The notes beneath the pieces are model-generated. The model did no database searches, had not been told where the DNA came from, and saw only the letters and a program-made list of their open reading frames with translations. The translations under genes and the position numbers were made by a program. A DNA stretch of 64,000 nucleotides from positions 62,001 to 126,000 of the forward strand of contig NZ_LMLH01000030.1 of NCBI RefSeq assembly GCF_001421885.1. The letters are read 5' to 3'. Origin of the DNA: Pseudomonas sp. Leaf48 (GTDB lineage: Bacteria; Pseudomonadota; Gammaproteobacteria; Pseudomonadales; Pseudomonadaceae). Below, in pieces: positions 8,686 to 16,921 of this stretch. Positions within the stretch are counted from its first letter, which is position 1. Each line of letters opens with the position of its first letter.

Positions 8686-9314
8686 ACAACGGTCCGGACC
8701 GCATCACTCTGGCGATGACCGGCGCTTCGGGCGCCCAGTATGGTCTGCGCCTGCTCGACTGCCTGGTGCGGGAAGATCGAGAAGTGCACTTCCTGATCTC
8801 CAAGGCCGCGCAATTGGTGATGGCCACGGAAACCGACGTTACGCTGCCGGCCAAGCCGCAGATGATGCAAGCCTTCCTCACCGAATACACCGGTGCTGCC
8901 GCAGGGCAGATTCGCGTCTACGGCAAGGAAGACTGGATGTCGCCGGTGGCCTCGGGTTCCGGCTCGCCGTCGGCGATGGTGGTGGTGCCGTGCTCCACGG
9001 GCACCCTGTCTGCCATCGCCACGGGCGCTTGCAACAACCTGATCGAACGCGCCGCCGATGTGACGCTCAAGGAACGACGCCAGCTGATTCTGGTGCCTCG
9101 TGAGGCGCCGTATTCGAGCATTCATCTGGAGAACATGCTCAGGTTGTCGAACATGGGCGTGACAATCCTGCCTGCGTCGCCGGGCTTTTATCATCAACCG
9201 CAAACCATTGATGATCTGATCGATTTCGTCGTGGCGCGGATTCTCAACCTGTTGAACATTCCTCAGGACATGCTGCCGCGTTGGGGCGAGCATCATCTGA
9301 CCAGTGATGAATAA
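8682..9314 (+). CDS. ubiX: Flavin prenyltransferase UbiX
   Basis: A 210-residue flavoprotein with the UbiX signatures MTGASGAQYG, VVPCSTGTLSAIATG and VPREAPYSSIHLENM. It joins a dimethylallyl group to FMN to make prenylated FMN, the cofactor of UbiD-type decarboxylases in ubiquinone synthesis. It overlaps mpl by four bases and overlaps the next small lipoprotein gene at its own 3' end. Confidence 0.95.
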   Translation: MNNGPDRITLAMTGASGAQYGLRLLDCLVREDREVHFLISKAAQLVMATETDVTLPAKPQMMQAFLTEYTGAAAGQIRVYGKEDWMSPVASGSGSPSAMVVVPCSTGTLSAIATGACNNLIERAADVTLKERRQLILVPREAPYSSIHLENMLRLSNMGVTILPASPGFYHQPQTIDDLIDFVVARILNLLNIPQDMLPRWGEHHLTSDE

Positions 9315-9591
9315 GCTGCTGGCGATTGTGCTGGCGCTGCAACTGGCTGGTTGCGCCACGGCACGCACCCTCGATGCGGCCAAGCCGGGGGCGCCGGTGG
9401 TGTACTCGGGAACTCGTCTGGATTGGTATGCGATCCAAGGGGGTTGTTGCGCCATGGACCGATTCGGTGCCGAAGCACCGAGTTATCCCGGCGTCGACCT
9501 GCCGGCCAGTGCGTTGCTCGACACGCTGCTGTTGCCGTTGTCATTGCTGACCGTGCTTGGAGTAGGTTTTCAGGCGACCGGGGGATTGTAG
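9307..9591 (+). CDS. YceK/YidQ-family small lipoprotein
   Basis: A 94-residue protein with a signal peptide ending in the lipobox LQLAGC. The mature part contains the motif YSGTRLDWYAIQGG and the segment YPGVDLPASALLDTLLLPLSL, the pattern of the DUF1375 YceK/YidQ group. It is likely lipid-anchored; its function is unknown. The ATG at 9307 lies inside the end of ubiX, so it probably shares that transcript. A GTG one codon upstream is an alternative start. Confidence 0.8.
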   Translation: MNKLLAIVLALQLAGCATARTLDAAKPGAPVVYSGTRLDWYAIQGGCCAMDRFGAEAPSYPGVDLPASALLDTLLLPLSLLTVLGVGFQATGGL

Positions 9592-9604
9592 GAGGAAGCG
9601 CTTT

Positions 9605-9730
9605 TGTGGCGAGGGGGCTTGCCCCCGTAGGGCTGCGAAGCAGCCCCCAACAAGGTCATCTCCGTTTTACAGATACACCACACGCACAGGATTTGCGCGC
9701 AGCCGTACGGGGGCAAGCCCCCTCGCCACA
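9605..9730. repeat. REP doublet (GGCGAGGGGGCTTGCCCCC family)
   Basis: TGTGGCGAGGGGGCTTGCCC at 9605-9624 recurs inverted at 9711-9730 (full arms 9605-9627 and 9708-9730). The two palindromic units are head to head around about 80 bases, the usual REPIN layout. It sits between two converging genes. Confidence 0.9.
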
Positions 9731-9736
9731 GGTCCG

Positions 9737-10378
9737 CTATTTACCTAATTTGCGTAGTTCATCGGATTCAATAACCCGCACGCCATCCTGTTCTTCCAGG
9801 GCCAGGCGCCACATCGCGCGGGCCAGTTGGCAGGCTTCGATGCCATGGTATTTACCGGGGATCAGCCGTGACAGCGGGCCGGCGAGTTTTTCGCCCAGGC
9901 GCGGTTCGGTGCGTTCGCCCAGCAGCAGCGAAGGGCGGCAGATGGTCAGCTGCGGCCAGTCCTGCGCGCGCAATGCCAGTTCCATCTCACCTTTGACCCG
10001 ATTGTAGAAAATCGACGATTTCGGATCAGCCCCTAAGGCGCTGATCACGATCAGGTGTCGTGCGCCCATTTCCCGGGCGCGTTTGGCAAACGCCACCACC
10101 ATGTCCAGATCCACCGCGCGAAATGCCTGTTCGGAGCCCGCCTGCTTGATGGTGGTACCCAGGCAGCAATAGGCGATATCGACGCGCCCGTTCAACTGCG
10201 GAAGAAACACCATCGGGTCGCCGATAGGGTTTTCCAGGTGCGGGTGCGTGGCCAATGGCCGGCGAGAAGGCGCCAGCACGCGGGTGATCGTTGGTTCGTT
10301 CAGCAAGCGATCCAGCAAGTGTTCACCGGTCAAGCCGGTGGCTCCGGCAAGCAGCACGTGTTGAGGCGTCAAGTACAT
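9737..10378 (-). CDS. NAD(P)-binding Rossmann protein (atypical SDR, TIP30/HTATIP2-like)
   Basis: A 213-residue protein with the N-terminal dinucleotide-binding glycine motif GATGLTGEHLL, a conserved CCLGTTIKQAGSE segment, HLIVISALGADPKSSIFYNRVKGEME carrying the Ser...Tyr-x3-Lys arrangement of SDRs, and CRPSLLLGER. This is the pattern of the small atypical SDR group that includes YbjT/TIP30-like oxidoreductases. Its substrate cannot be told from sequence. It lies downstream of the MORN/C13 gene on the same strand with a 27-base gap, so the two may be co-transcribed. Confidence 0.8.
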   Translation of the reverse strand: MYLTPQHVLLAGATGLTGEHLLDRLLNEPTITRVLAPSRRPLATHPHLENPIGDPMVFLPQLNGRVDIAYCCLGTTIKQAGSEQAFRAVDLDMVVAFAKRAREMGARHLIVISALGADPKSSIFYNRVKGEMELALRAQDWPQLTICRPSLLLGERTEPRLGEKLAGPLSRLIPGKYHGIEACQLARAMWRLALEEQDGVRVIESDELRKLGK

Positions 10379-10405
10379 AGTGTTTCTCCCTTGATACTGT
10401 TCAGC

Positions 10406-12124
10406 TTAGTTGCTGTTTGTATCCTTGCTGTCGTTAGAGACACTTTGTAATGCCTTTCGTGCCTGTTGCTTGCGTAACAACTGCCAGTGCGAGAGGACGG
10501 TTTTCGGTGCCCAGAGCTGCGGCTCGGAGGCCTCGAAACCGTCCGCCAGTTCACGCTCGGCGACGGTAGCCTTGGCCAGCTTGAAGGCTTGCTCCAGATC
10601 ATCGGTCTGGTTCAGGGCCTGGGCAAACAGGGCGTCGCCAAAGTAGGTGAAGTTGGCTTCTTCTGAGCAACCGAAGGAAACCCGATCAGCCCGGGACGCC
10701 GTGATGATCAGCGTGCGTTCATCCTTGAGGGCGGGGATGAAACCGCCGGAGTAGCAGGCGGAAATCACGATGACCTTGTCACGGTTTTTCAGCGGGGCCA
10801 GGACGGCAGCCATTTCGTCGGCCGGCAGATCCGCCAGTTCCATGCGTGGTTGTTCGAGTACCAGTTCGTGTTCGGCGGTGCCGTGGCTGGTCAGGTAGAT
10901 GAAAACCAGATCCTCCGGGCCACTGCGTTCGGCCAGCGTCACAGCGGCGCGGCGCAGGTTTTCCCGGGTGGCCATCGGGCGGTCGCCGAGGTGGTCGCGA
11001 TGGTTCACCAGGCGGATCTGGCCATAGGCGCCGAAGCGCGAGGTGAGCATGTTGGCGACGTAATCAGACTCGCGCAGGAACACGCTCTGCTTGCCGTCAC
11101 CGCCCAGGGTCAGCGAATAGAGTTCCACTGCCGGGGTTGAGGCCGGCACACTGGCCAGTGCTTCTTCGAGCAGGCGTCCCTGGGCCAGCAGGCCGAGTTC
11201 CAGTGTGTCAGGCAGCAATTTGCCGTCGGCGTCCCGCACGCGCTGGCCGTTGATCCAGGTGCCGCTCATGACGGTGCCGTCGGTCAGTACCAGGGTGCCG
11301 CGACCCTGATAGCTGTCGTTGTCGAACTGCCCGGTGTAGAAGCTGCCGTCGGCCAGGTTCAAGCGACCCTGGCCGGTAAATCGCCAGTCGTTGAAATGGC
11401 CGATGTAATGGCTGCCGTCGGCACCGATCAGCTCACCCTTGCCATTGAGCGAACCTTCCTTGAACTGACCCAGCCAGACGTCGCCGTCGGCGTTCTCGTA
11501 GCGTCCCTTGCCGTGCAGTTGATTGTTCTTGAAGCCGCCGACATAGATGTCGCCATCGGCGCTGTTGAATGTACCGTTACCTTCCAGCTGACCGTCGACG
11601 AAATGCCCGGTGAATTGATTGCCGCTGCCGTCGCCACGCTGGCCTTCGCCGTTGGGTTTGCCGCGGGTGAACTGGCCCTCATAACTACTGCCGTCTTCGA
11701 GTTCGAGGCGACCGAGACCGGAGTACTGATCGGCCTTGAATTCGCCGCGGTAGGTCATGCCGTTTTCTTTGAGGGTGCCTTCACCATCGCGCCGCCCGGA
11801 CTTGAATCCGCCGCTGTAACTGCTGGCGCTGGTGGTCAGGCTGCCTTGGCCGTCAAACAGGCCCTGATTGAATTGCCCGCGATAAACCTCGCCGTTACTG
11901 CCGTGCCATTCGCCCCGGCCATGCCACTGGCCCTTGTCGAATTCGCCGGCGTACCAGCTGCCGTTCGGATAGTCGATGCGGCCCTGGCCTTGCAGCATTC
12001 CATTGACCAGTTCGCCGCGATAGCGTCCGCCGTCCGGCAGGCGGGCATCGGGAGGTAATGGCGATTCGCCATCCACGCAAGCGGTGAGCATCAGGGTCAA
12101 GGCAAGGAGTGCAAGTGGGCGCAT
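10406..12124 (-). CDS. Lipoprotein with MORN repeats and a C13 (legumain/caspase-like) peptidase domain
   Basis: A 572-residue protein. The signal peptide MRPLALLALTLMLTAC ends in a lipobox with Cys16. Residues from about 30 to 310 form about twelve MORN-type repeats of about 23 residues, each with a core like YxGxFxxGxxxGxGxxxxxxG. The C-terminal domain has the catalytic pair of clan CD peptidases: His414 in YLTSHG and Cys457 in VIVISACYSGG. MORN repeats bind lipids or proteins in eukaryotes; their role in bacteria is poorly known. The start at 12124 is chosen because it gives the signal peptide. Substrate and function are unknown. Confidence 0.85.
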   Translation of the reverse strand: MRPLALLALTLMLTACVDGESPLPPDARLPDGGRYRGELVNGMLQGQGRIDYPNGSWYAGEFDKGQWHGRGEWHGSNGEVYRGQFNQGLFDGQGSLTTSASSYSGGFKSGRRDGEGTLKENGMTYRGEFKADQYSGLGRLELEDGSSYEGQFTRGKPNGEGQRGDGSGNQFTGHFVDGQLEGNGTFNSADGDIYVGGFKNNQLHGKGRYENADGDVWLGQFKEGSLNGKGELIGADGSHYIGHFNDWRFTGQGRLNLADGSFYTGQFDNDSYQGRGTLVLTDGTVMSGTWINGQRVRDADGKLLPDTLELGLLAQGRLLEEALASVPASTPAVELYSLTLGGDGKQSVFLRESDYVANMLTSRFGAYGQIRLVNHRDHLGDRPMATRENLRRAAVTLAERSGPEDLVFIYLTSHGTAEHELVLEQPRMELADLPADEMAAVLAPLKNRDKVIVISACYSGGFIPALKDERTLIITASRADRVSFGCSEEANFTYFGDALFAQALNQTDDLEQAFKLAKATVAERELADGFEASEPQLWAPKTVLSHWQLLRKQQARKALQSVSNDSKDTNSN

Positions 12125-12202
12125 AGCGGGTTCCGGGCAATTAGGCGACCGAGTATGCCGCAGCCATGTGCCCATATATAGGGCCGGGAGCAGGGAGAGG
12201 GC

Positions 12203-12226
12203 GCGAAACAGCGTGAGCTGTTTCGC
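12203..12226. terminator. Hairpin downstream of the MaoC gene
   Basis: A perfect 10-bp stem, GCGAAACAGC with its complement, closes on a four-base loop 12 bases after the MaoC-gene stop (minus strand). There is no long U-run, so it may be a weak terminator or a 3'-end protector. Confidence 0.5.
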
Positions 12227-12238
12227 ATCCGGGACGTT

Positions 12239-12694
12239 TTACACGAAGCAAAGCGACAGAGGTTCGGCGACGTATGCCGGTTTGTCCGAGCCTTCGATTT
12301 CCAGGGTGGCGGTAGCCTTGAGTAGCCACTGGCCGGGTTTTTTCTCGATGACTTCGGTCAGCTCGACCTTGAGCCGCACCTTCGAATTGACCTTGACCGG
12401 TTGAATGAAGCGCACGCTGTCCAGGCCGTAATTGATCACCATCTTCAAGCCTTCAGGCATGACGAGGATGTCTTCCATCAGTTTCGGAATCAGCGACAGC
12501 GACAGGAAACCGTGGGCAATGGTGCAGCCAAACGGCGTTTGAGCAGCTTTGACCGGGTCGACGTGGATGAACTGAAAATCCCCTGTGGCTTCGGCGAACA
12601 GGTTGATGCGCTCCTGATCGATGGTGAGCCATTCGGAACTTCCAAGTTCCTTGCCGATATAGTCATTTAGCTCCGCAACTGGAACATAGGGCAT
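12239..12694 (-). CDS. MaoC/NodN-family (R)-specific enoyl-CoA hydratase-like protein
   Basis: A 151-residue single hot-dog-fold protein. The hydratase-2 motif is ATGDFQFIHVDPVKA followed by FGCTIAHGFLSLSL, with the expected Asp and His. Such proteins hydrate trans-2-enoyl-CoA to (R)-3-hydroxyacyl-CoA, or act as MaoC-like dehydratases in fatty-acid metabolism. The start at 12694 has AAGGAGTG directly upstream; an upstream in-frame ATG at 12718 lacks one. It stands alone, with no fatty-acid genes beside it. The exact substrate is not determined. Confidence 0.85.
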   Translation of the reverse strand: MPYVPVAELNDYIGKELGSSEWLTIDQERINLFAEATGDFQFIHVDPVKAAQTPFGCTIAHGFLSLSLIPKLMEDILVMPEGLKMVINYGLDSVRFIQPVKVNSKVRLKVELTEVIEKKPGQWLLKATATLEIEGSDKPAYVAEPLSLCFV

Positions 12695-12889
12695 TGAGAC
12701 ACTCCTTGGATTCTTCACTTTTATAATTGTTGAGGGGGGGATTTCGACCTCCCGGCTTACTGCCTTAGATCAACATGGCAAAAGGCCCCGGTCAACTGCC
12801 GATGCGTTTGGCGAATGCCGATCCATAGCGCAGGCGTGCTTATAATGCGTGTGCCAATGCGGGTGATGGATTTTTGCGGGAGATCAACG

Positions 12890-13252
12890 ATGTTGTTACG
12901 GGGCCTGACATGGCTGGTGCTGTTCCAATTGCTCGGCACGGCGATCAATCATTTGTTTTTGCCGGTGCTACCGGGTCCGATTGTCGGTCTGCTGTTGCTG
13001 CTGGTGTACCTCATCAGTCGAGGCCAGGTCGGTGAGCCGTTGAACCTGGCAGCCGGCAGCCTGCTGCGCTATCTGCCATTGCTGCTGGTACCGCCGGCGG
13101 TGGGTGTGATGGTTTACGCCAAGGACATTGCCGCCGACTTCTGGGCCATCGTCGGTGCGCTGGTTCTGTCGCTGCTGCTGTCCATGGCCTTTGCCGGTGT
13201 GCTGATGCAACGCATGGTCAAACGTCATACGCACCCTGAGGACGGCCAATGA
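12890..13252 (+). CDS. LrgA/CidA-family membrane protein
   Basis: A 120-residue protein with four hydrophobic segments and the family pattern FLPVLPGPIVGLLLLLVYL. LrgA/CidA proteins are holin-like or transport-related membrane proteins that work with LrgB/CidB. The ATG at 12890 is preceded by GGGAG 8 bases upstream, better than the in-frame starts further up. The stop overlaps the next start (ATGA), a typical lrgAB pair. Confidence 0.9.
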   Translation: MLLRGLTWLVLFQLLGTAINHLFLPVLPGPIVGLLLLLVYLISRGQVGEPLNLAAGSLLRYLPLLLVPPAVGVMVYAKDIAADFWAIVGALVLSLLLSMAFAGVLMQRMVKRHTHPEDGQ

Positions 13253-13965
13253 TCCTGGACTGGCACGGCGCCTGGACGTCGGTAATTCATCATCCACTGT
13301 TCGGCATCGGCATTACCCTTGGCGCCTATCAACTGGTGTTGGCAGCCTACGAAAAAACCCGCTGGATCTTTTTGCAGCCTGTGCTGGTCTCCATGTTGTT
13401 GGTGATCGGCGTGCTGGTGAGTTGTGGCCTGACATACGCCGAGTACCGCAAGAGCACCGAAATTCTCAGCATTCTGCTTGGCCCGGCCACTGTCGCGCTG
13501 GCGGTACCGCTGTACCTCAACCTGCGACGGATTCGGCAGTTGTTCTGGCCGATATTTACTACGCTGGTGATAGGCGGCGTGGTGGCCACCGCAATGGGCG
13601 TACTGCTCGGCTGGTGGTTCGGGGCCGAACACATGATCCTGATGACCATGGCACCGAAGTCCGTGACCTCGCCAATCGCCATGCTGGTGGCCGAGCAGAT
13701 CGGTGGCGTCGCGGCGCTGGCGGCTGTGTTTGTGCTGATAACCGGTGTGATCGGCGCGATCTTCGGCCCGAGCCTGTTGACCCGGCTCGGCGTGCACAGT
13801 CCCGAAGCCCGGGGCATGGCCCTGGGTATGACCGCCCACGCCGTGGGCACCTCGGTGGCGTTGCAGGAAAGTGAAGAGTGCGGTGCCTTCGCCGCGCTGG
13901 CGATGAGTCTGATGGGCGTGGCCACGGCGGTGTTGCTGCCGCTGGCGGTATCGATGGTGGTGTAA
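13249..13965 (+). CDS. LrgB/CidB-family membrane protein
   Basis: A 238-residue polytopic inner-membrane protein with the LrgB signatures FGAEHMILMTMAPKSVTSPIA and ARGMALGMTAHAVGTSVALQ (shown in pieces across residues 123-205). It is coupled to the LrgA gene by a four-base overlap. The pair has been linked to control of murein hydrolase activity in staphylococci, and to glycolate or pyruvate transport in other organisms. Which role applies here cannot be read from the sequence. Confidence 0.9.
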   Translation: MILDWHGAWTSVIHHPLFGIGITLGAYQLVLAAYEKTRWIFLQPVLVSMLLVIGVLVSCGLTYAEYRKSTEILSILLGPATVALAVPLYLNLRRIRQLFWPIFTTLVIGGVVATAMGVLLGWWFGAEHMILMTMAPKSVTSPIAMLVAEQIGGVAALAAVFVLITGVIGAIFGPSLLTRLGVHSPEARGMALGMTAHAVGTSVALQESEECGAFAALAMSLMGVATAVLLPLAVSMVV

Positions 13966-13976
13966 AGGAAATGTCT

Positions 13977-14567
13977 ATGAGTCTGCCGCTTTTTCCACTG
14001 AACACGGTGCTGTTTCCGGGCTGCATCCTCGACTTGCAGATTTTCGAGGCGCGCTACCTGGACATGATCGGCCGCTGCATGAAGCAGGGCGGCGGCTTTG
14101 GCGTGGTATGCATCCTTGATGGCGAGGAAGTTGGCCTTGCTCCCGAGGGGTATGCGCTGGTGGGCTGTGAAGCGCTGATCACCGATTTCAAGCAGCAGGA
14201 TAATGGCCTGTTGGGTATCCGCGTGCAGGGCGCGCGGCGTTTCAATGTGCTGCGCAGCGAAGTCCAGCGCGATCAATTGACCGTCGCCGAGGTCGAGTGG
14301 CTGGAAGACGAGCCGGAGCAACCGTTGCAGGACGAGGATGCCGACCTGGTCGCCTTGCTCAAGGCCCTGGCGGAGCATCCGATGGTCGAGGCCCTGAACA
14401 TGGGTACTGAAGCGACCGGTCAGCAATCGCTGGCCAATCAGCTGGCCTACCTGTTGCCGTTTGCCGAAGTGGACAAGATTGATCTGCTGCAACTCGATGA
14501 TCCGCAGCAGCGACTGGATGCCATTCAGGCGCTGCTGGATGAATTACAGGGTGAGTTGTTTGCCTGA
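13977..14567 (+). CDS. LON substrate-binding-domain protein
   Basis: A 196-residue protein consisting of a Lon N-terminal (LAN/PUA-like) domain: SLPLFPLNTVLFPGCILDL, then IFEARYLDMI and VGCEALITDF. There is no AAA+ or protease domain, so it is a stand-alone LON-domain protein of unknown role, common in proteobacteria. Two ATGs compete (13971 and 13977). AAGGA lies 7 bases before the second and only about 1 base before the first, so 13977 is preferred. It follows lrgB by about a dozen bases and may be in that operon. Confidence 0.85.
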   Translation: MSLPLFPLNTVLFPGCILDLQIFEARYLDMIGRCMKQGGGFGVVCILDGEEVGLAPEGYALVGCEALITDFKQQDNGLLGIRVQGARRFNVLRSEVQRDQLTVAEVEWLEDEPEQPLQDEDADLVALLKALAEHPMVEALNMGTEATGQQSLANQLAYLLPFAEVDKIDLLQLDDPQQRLDAIQALLDELQGELFA

Positions 14568-14576
14568 CAGGCCTGG

Positions 14577-15896
14577 TTACTGATAGGCATACCGCAACAG
14601 CGTATGGGGCAAATGCCGCAATACGAAGAACCCGAACAACGCTACCAGTGCCGGCAGTACCAGCCACCAGACCCTGGTTGGCATAGCGGTAAGCGGCGCC
14701 TGGCGCTGGGTCAACCAGAGGCTGGCCGCGCAGATACAAGCCGCCAGCATCGCACCAGCCAAGACATCCGTCGGCCAGTGAACGCCGAGGTAGACCCGGG
14801 AAAGGGCGATCGCCAGTGCCGGCAAGCAAGCCACCAGCAACCAGGTCAGGCGCATCCGTGGTGGTTGTCCGCGACCCGCCAGTACGGCCAGGGTCAGGAA
14901 TAGAGCGAACGCTCCCGATGCATGGCCACTGGGCATGCTGTAACTGGTCAGCGGATCGCTGAGCACTTCCGGGCGCACGCGGGCGAAGAAAAACTTGGTC
15001 CCGGTATTGGCCAGCGATGTGCAGAGCAGGGTGGCGCAGGCGAAAATCGCATGCCGCCACTGCCGGGTAATAAGCAGCAGCGCTACCAGCAACCCACTGA
15101 ACATCAGCATGTAGTGGAACTCGCCGATCAAGGTGAAAACCACGGCCACTTCATCCAGCGCCGGGCTGCGGTGTTCCTGCACCAGGGTCATCACCCCCTG
15201 ATCAAGGGCGCTGAGGTGCGGATAGCCGATAAACAGACCGGCAAGGATCAGCAAACTCATGCCGGCAATGAACAGCGTGGCTCGGCGGTGTTGGCGCAGG
15301 CTGCTGGTTGCACTGATCCCGACCATGGCCGCAATGCTGGCGGCAACGACCCCGGCCTGCAGCCAGAAACCCTCGGGCAATGGCAGGCGAATCGCCGCGC
15401 CGGTAGCCCAGCCAGGCATCAGATAAGCCACTGACCAACCCGCGCCGGCCAGCAGGCTGACGGCGAAGAATCGTGGAAAGGGCATATCGCACATGCCGGC
15501 GACCATCGGCAGCATTGGCCGCAGGGGCCCGATGAAGCGCCCGACCAACAGGCTGGCTATGCCGTAGCGCTGGAAATAGGCTTCGGCACCCGCGATCCAT
15601 TCCGGGTGGTGGCGCAAGCCAGGCAGGCGCCGGATGTTCTGATGGAAGTGGCGCCCGAGGAAATACGAAACCACATCGCCCAGCACGCCGGCGAGAAAGC
15701 CCAGCAGCAAGGTTTCACTCAGTGACAGCGCACCGCTGCCGGCCAGCACCGCCACGGCGAACAGCAAAACCGTGCCGGGCACGATCAGCCCGGCAATCGC
15801 CAGGCATTCGACAAAGGCCACGATGAACACTGCCGCCGCCAGCCATTGCGGGTTGACCGCCAACCATCCGGTCACGCTATCGAGCCATGGGCCCAT
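14577..15896 (-). CDS. DedA (VTT) - PAP2 phosphatase fusion membrane protein
   Basis: A 439-residue polytopic membrane protein. The N-terminal half is a DedA/SNARE-associated domain with VECLAIAGLIVPGT, FLAGVLGDVVSYFLGR and FIGPLRPMLPMVAG. The C-terminal half is a PAP2 domain with the split phosphatase signature KFFFARVRP, SYSMPSGHASGAFAL and SRVYLGVHWPTDVLAG. It probably dephosphorylates a lipid phosphate such as undecaprenyl-PP or phosphatidic acid, with the DedA part acting in lipid movement. The start at 15896 has TGGAG 8 bases upstream. Such fusions occur in many proteobacteria. Confidence 0.9.
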   Translation of the reverse strand: MGPWLDSVTGWLAVNPQWLAAAVFIVAFVECLAIAGLIVPGTVLLFAVAVLAGSGALSLSETLLLGFLAGVLGDVVSYFLGRHFHQNIRRLPGLRHHPEWIAGAEAYFQRYGIASLLVGRFIGPLRPMLPMVAGMCDMPFPRFFAVSLLAGAGWSVAYLMPGWATGAAIRLPLPEGFWLQAGVVAASIAAMVGISATSSLRQHRRATLFIAGMSLLILAGLFIGYPHLSALDQGVMTLVQEHRSPALDEVAVVFTLIGEFHYMLMFSGLLVALLLITRQWRHAIFACATLLCTSLANTGTKFFFARVRPEVLSDPLTSYSMPSGHASGAFALFLTLAVLAGRGQPPRMRLTWLLVACLPALAIALSRVYLGVHWPTDVLAGAMLAACICAASLWLTQRQAPLTAMPTRVWWLVLPALVALFGFFVLRHLPHTLLRYAYQ

Positions 15897-15923
15897 ATTC
15901 AAAACTCCAGTTTATAAGTGCCT

Positions 15924-16033
15924 CCCCCTGTAGGAGCGAGCTTGCTCGCGATGATCGTTAACGATGACGCGCACTGCCTGCAACAAAGCGTCGCCTTCAG
16001 ATTCATCGCGAGCAAGCTCGCTCCTACAGGGGG
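15924..16033. repeat. REP doublet (GGAGCGAGCTTGCTCGCGA family)
   Basis: A 31-base arm starting at 15924 recurs as an exact inverted copy at 16003-16033. Each arm holds an imperfect palindrome GAGCGAGCTTGCTCGC. It lies between mpg and the DedA-PAP2 gene, both on the minus strand. Confidence 0.92.
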
Positions 16034-16037
16034 ATGT

Positions 16038-16733
16038 TCATAGCAGTATGTAATCGTGACCTTCGATTTGCCCGCGACGCAGCGGGTTGCGCGTACAGTA
16101 GGGCGCATACGCTGCGTCGACGAAGCGGTACATCAAATGTTCGTCACGCCCGTGGGGAATGCCCAGGCGCGTGGTCTGAATAATGTGCGTCGGTACCGGC
16201 CCGACATCTTCCACCAGCAGAACTTCATGGTCAAAACGCTTGGCATCCCACACCGGTACTTTCAGTCCCAGGGCCTTGCACAGCAATGTCTGCCCGGAGC
16301 AGAGCTTTCGCGAAGGGCGAGGACGGCCCTGGGTATCGGGGTTGTTCAGCATCATTTGCGCCAGGCTGGCCGGCCCGCTGATCTGATCGACCCACGGATA
16401 AGCCGATTTGATCAGCACCGCGTTGCCGGGCCCCTGGGCGCTGAAGTTCAGCGAATCGCCGCCACGGGCGTAGTACATATAGATGTGGCCGCCATCCAGA
16501 AATAAAGCCTTACGCTTTTCCGTGTAGCCAAGTGAGGCGTGACTGCCTTTCTCGCTGCAGTAATAAGCTTCGGTTTCGATTATTCGAGCGCTGAGCCACA
16601 GGTCGCCGATCCGGTGGCGGATGACCTTGCCCAATAATTCCCGGGCCAGGACCTGGGCGTCCCGATCGAAAAAGGCGTCTCCAAGTGCCTTGGGCTGGGT
16701 CATTGCGTTCGCGCGAACAGTCAGATCGGACAT
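16038..16733 (-). CDS. mpg: 3-methyladenine DNA glycosylase (AAG/Mpg family)
   Basis: About 231 residues with the AAG-fold motifs ARELLGKVIRH, IIETEAYYCSEKGSHAS, GHIYMYYARGGDSLNFS and GPGNAVLIKSAYP; the Glu of IETEAY is the expected catalytic residue. It excises alkylated purines in base-excision repair. The start is uncertain: ATG 16733 and ATG 16703 (protein TQPKALGDAFFDRD) are both possible and neither has a strong Shine-Dalgarno. The gene is divergent from proA. Confidence 0.9.
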   Translation of the reverse strand: MSDLTVRANAMTQPKALGDAFFDRDAQVLARELLGKVIRHRIGDLWLSARIIETEAYYCSEKGSHASLGYTEKRKALFLDGGHIYMYYARGGDSLNFSAQGPGNAVLIKSAYPWVDQISGPASLAQMMLNNPDTQGRPRPSRKLCSGQTLLCKALGLKVPVWDAKRFDHEVLLVEDVGPVPTHIIQTTRLGIPHGRDEHLMYRFVDAAYAPYCTRNPLRRGQIEGHDYILL

Positions 16734-16921
16734 GATAAGCGGCGTAATAAGGGCTGAATGAGTCGTGATGATAACAATTTGCAGCTTAATCGAGCCTGAA
16801 TGCAGGCAAATCACCCTCCATTTCGACCATCCGCCCGTCACCGCTGTTAGTCAGGAGACGCGGCAGCTATAATCTGCCGCTTTACTCTTTGCCACGACCT
16901 TGGAAAAGGCCACGCCAGACC

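Noticed and set aside
9605..9730. REP pairs considered as CRISPR or as large terminators
   Set aside because: They are paired palindromes with no regular spacer array, recur as families across the window, and lack U-runs.
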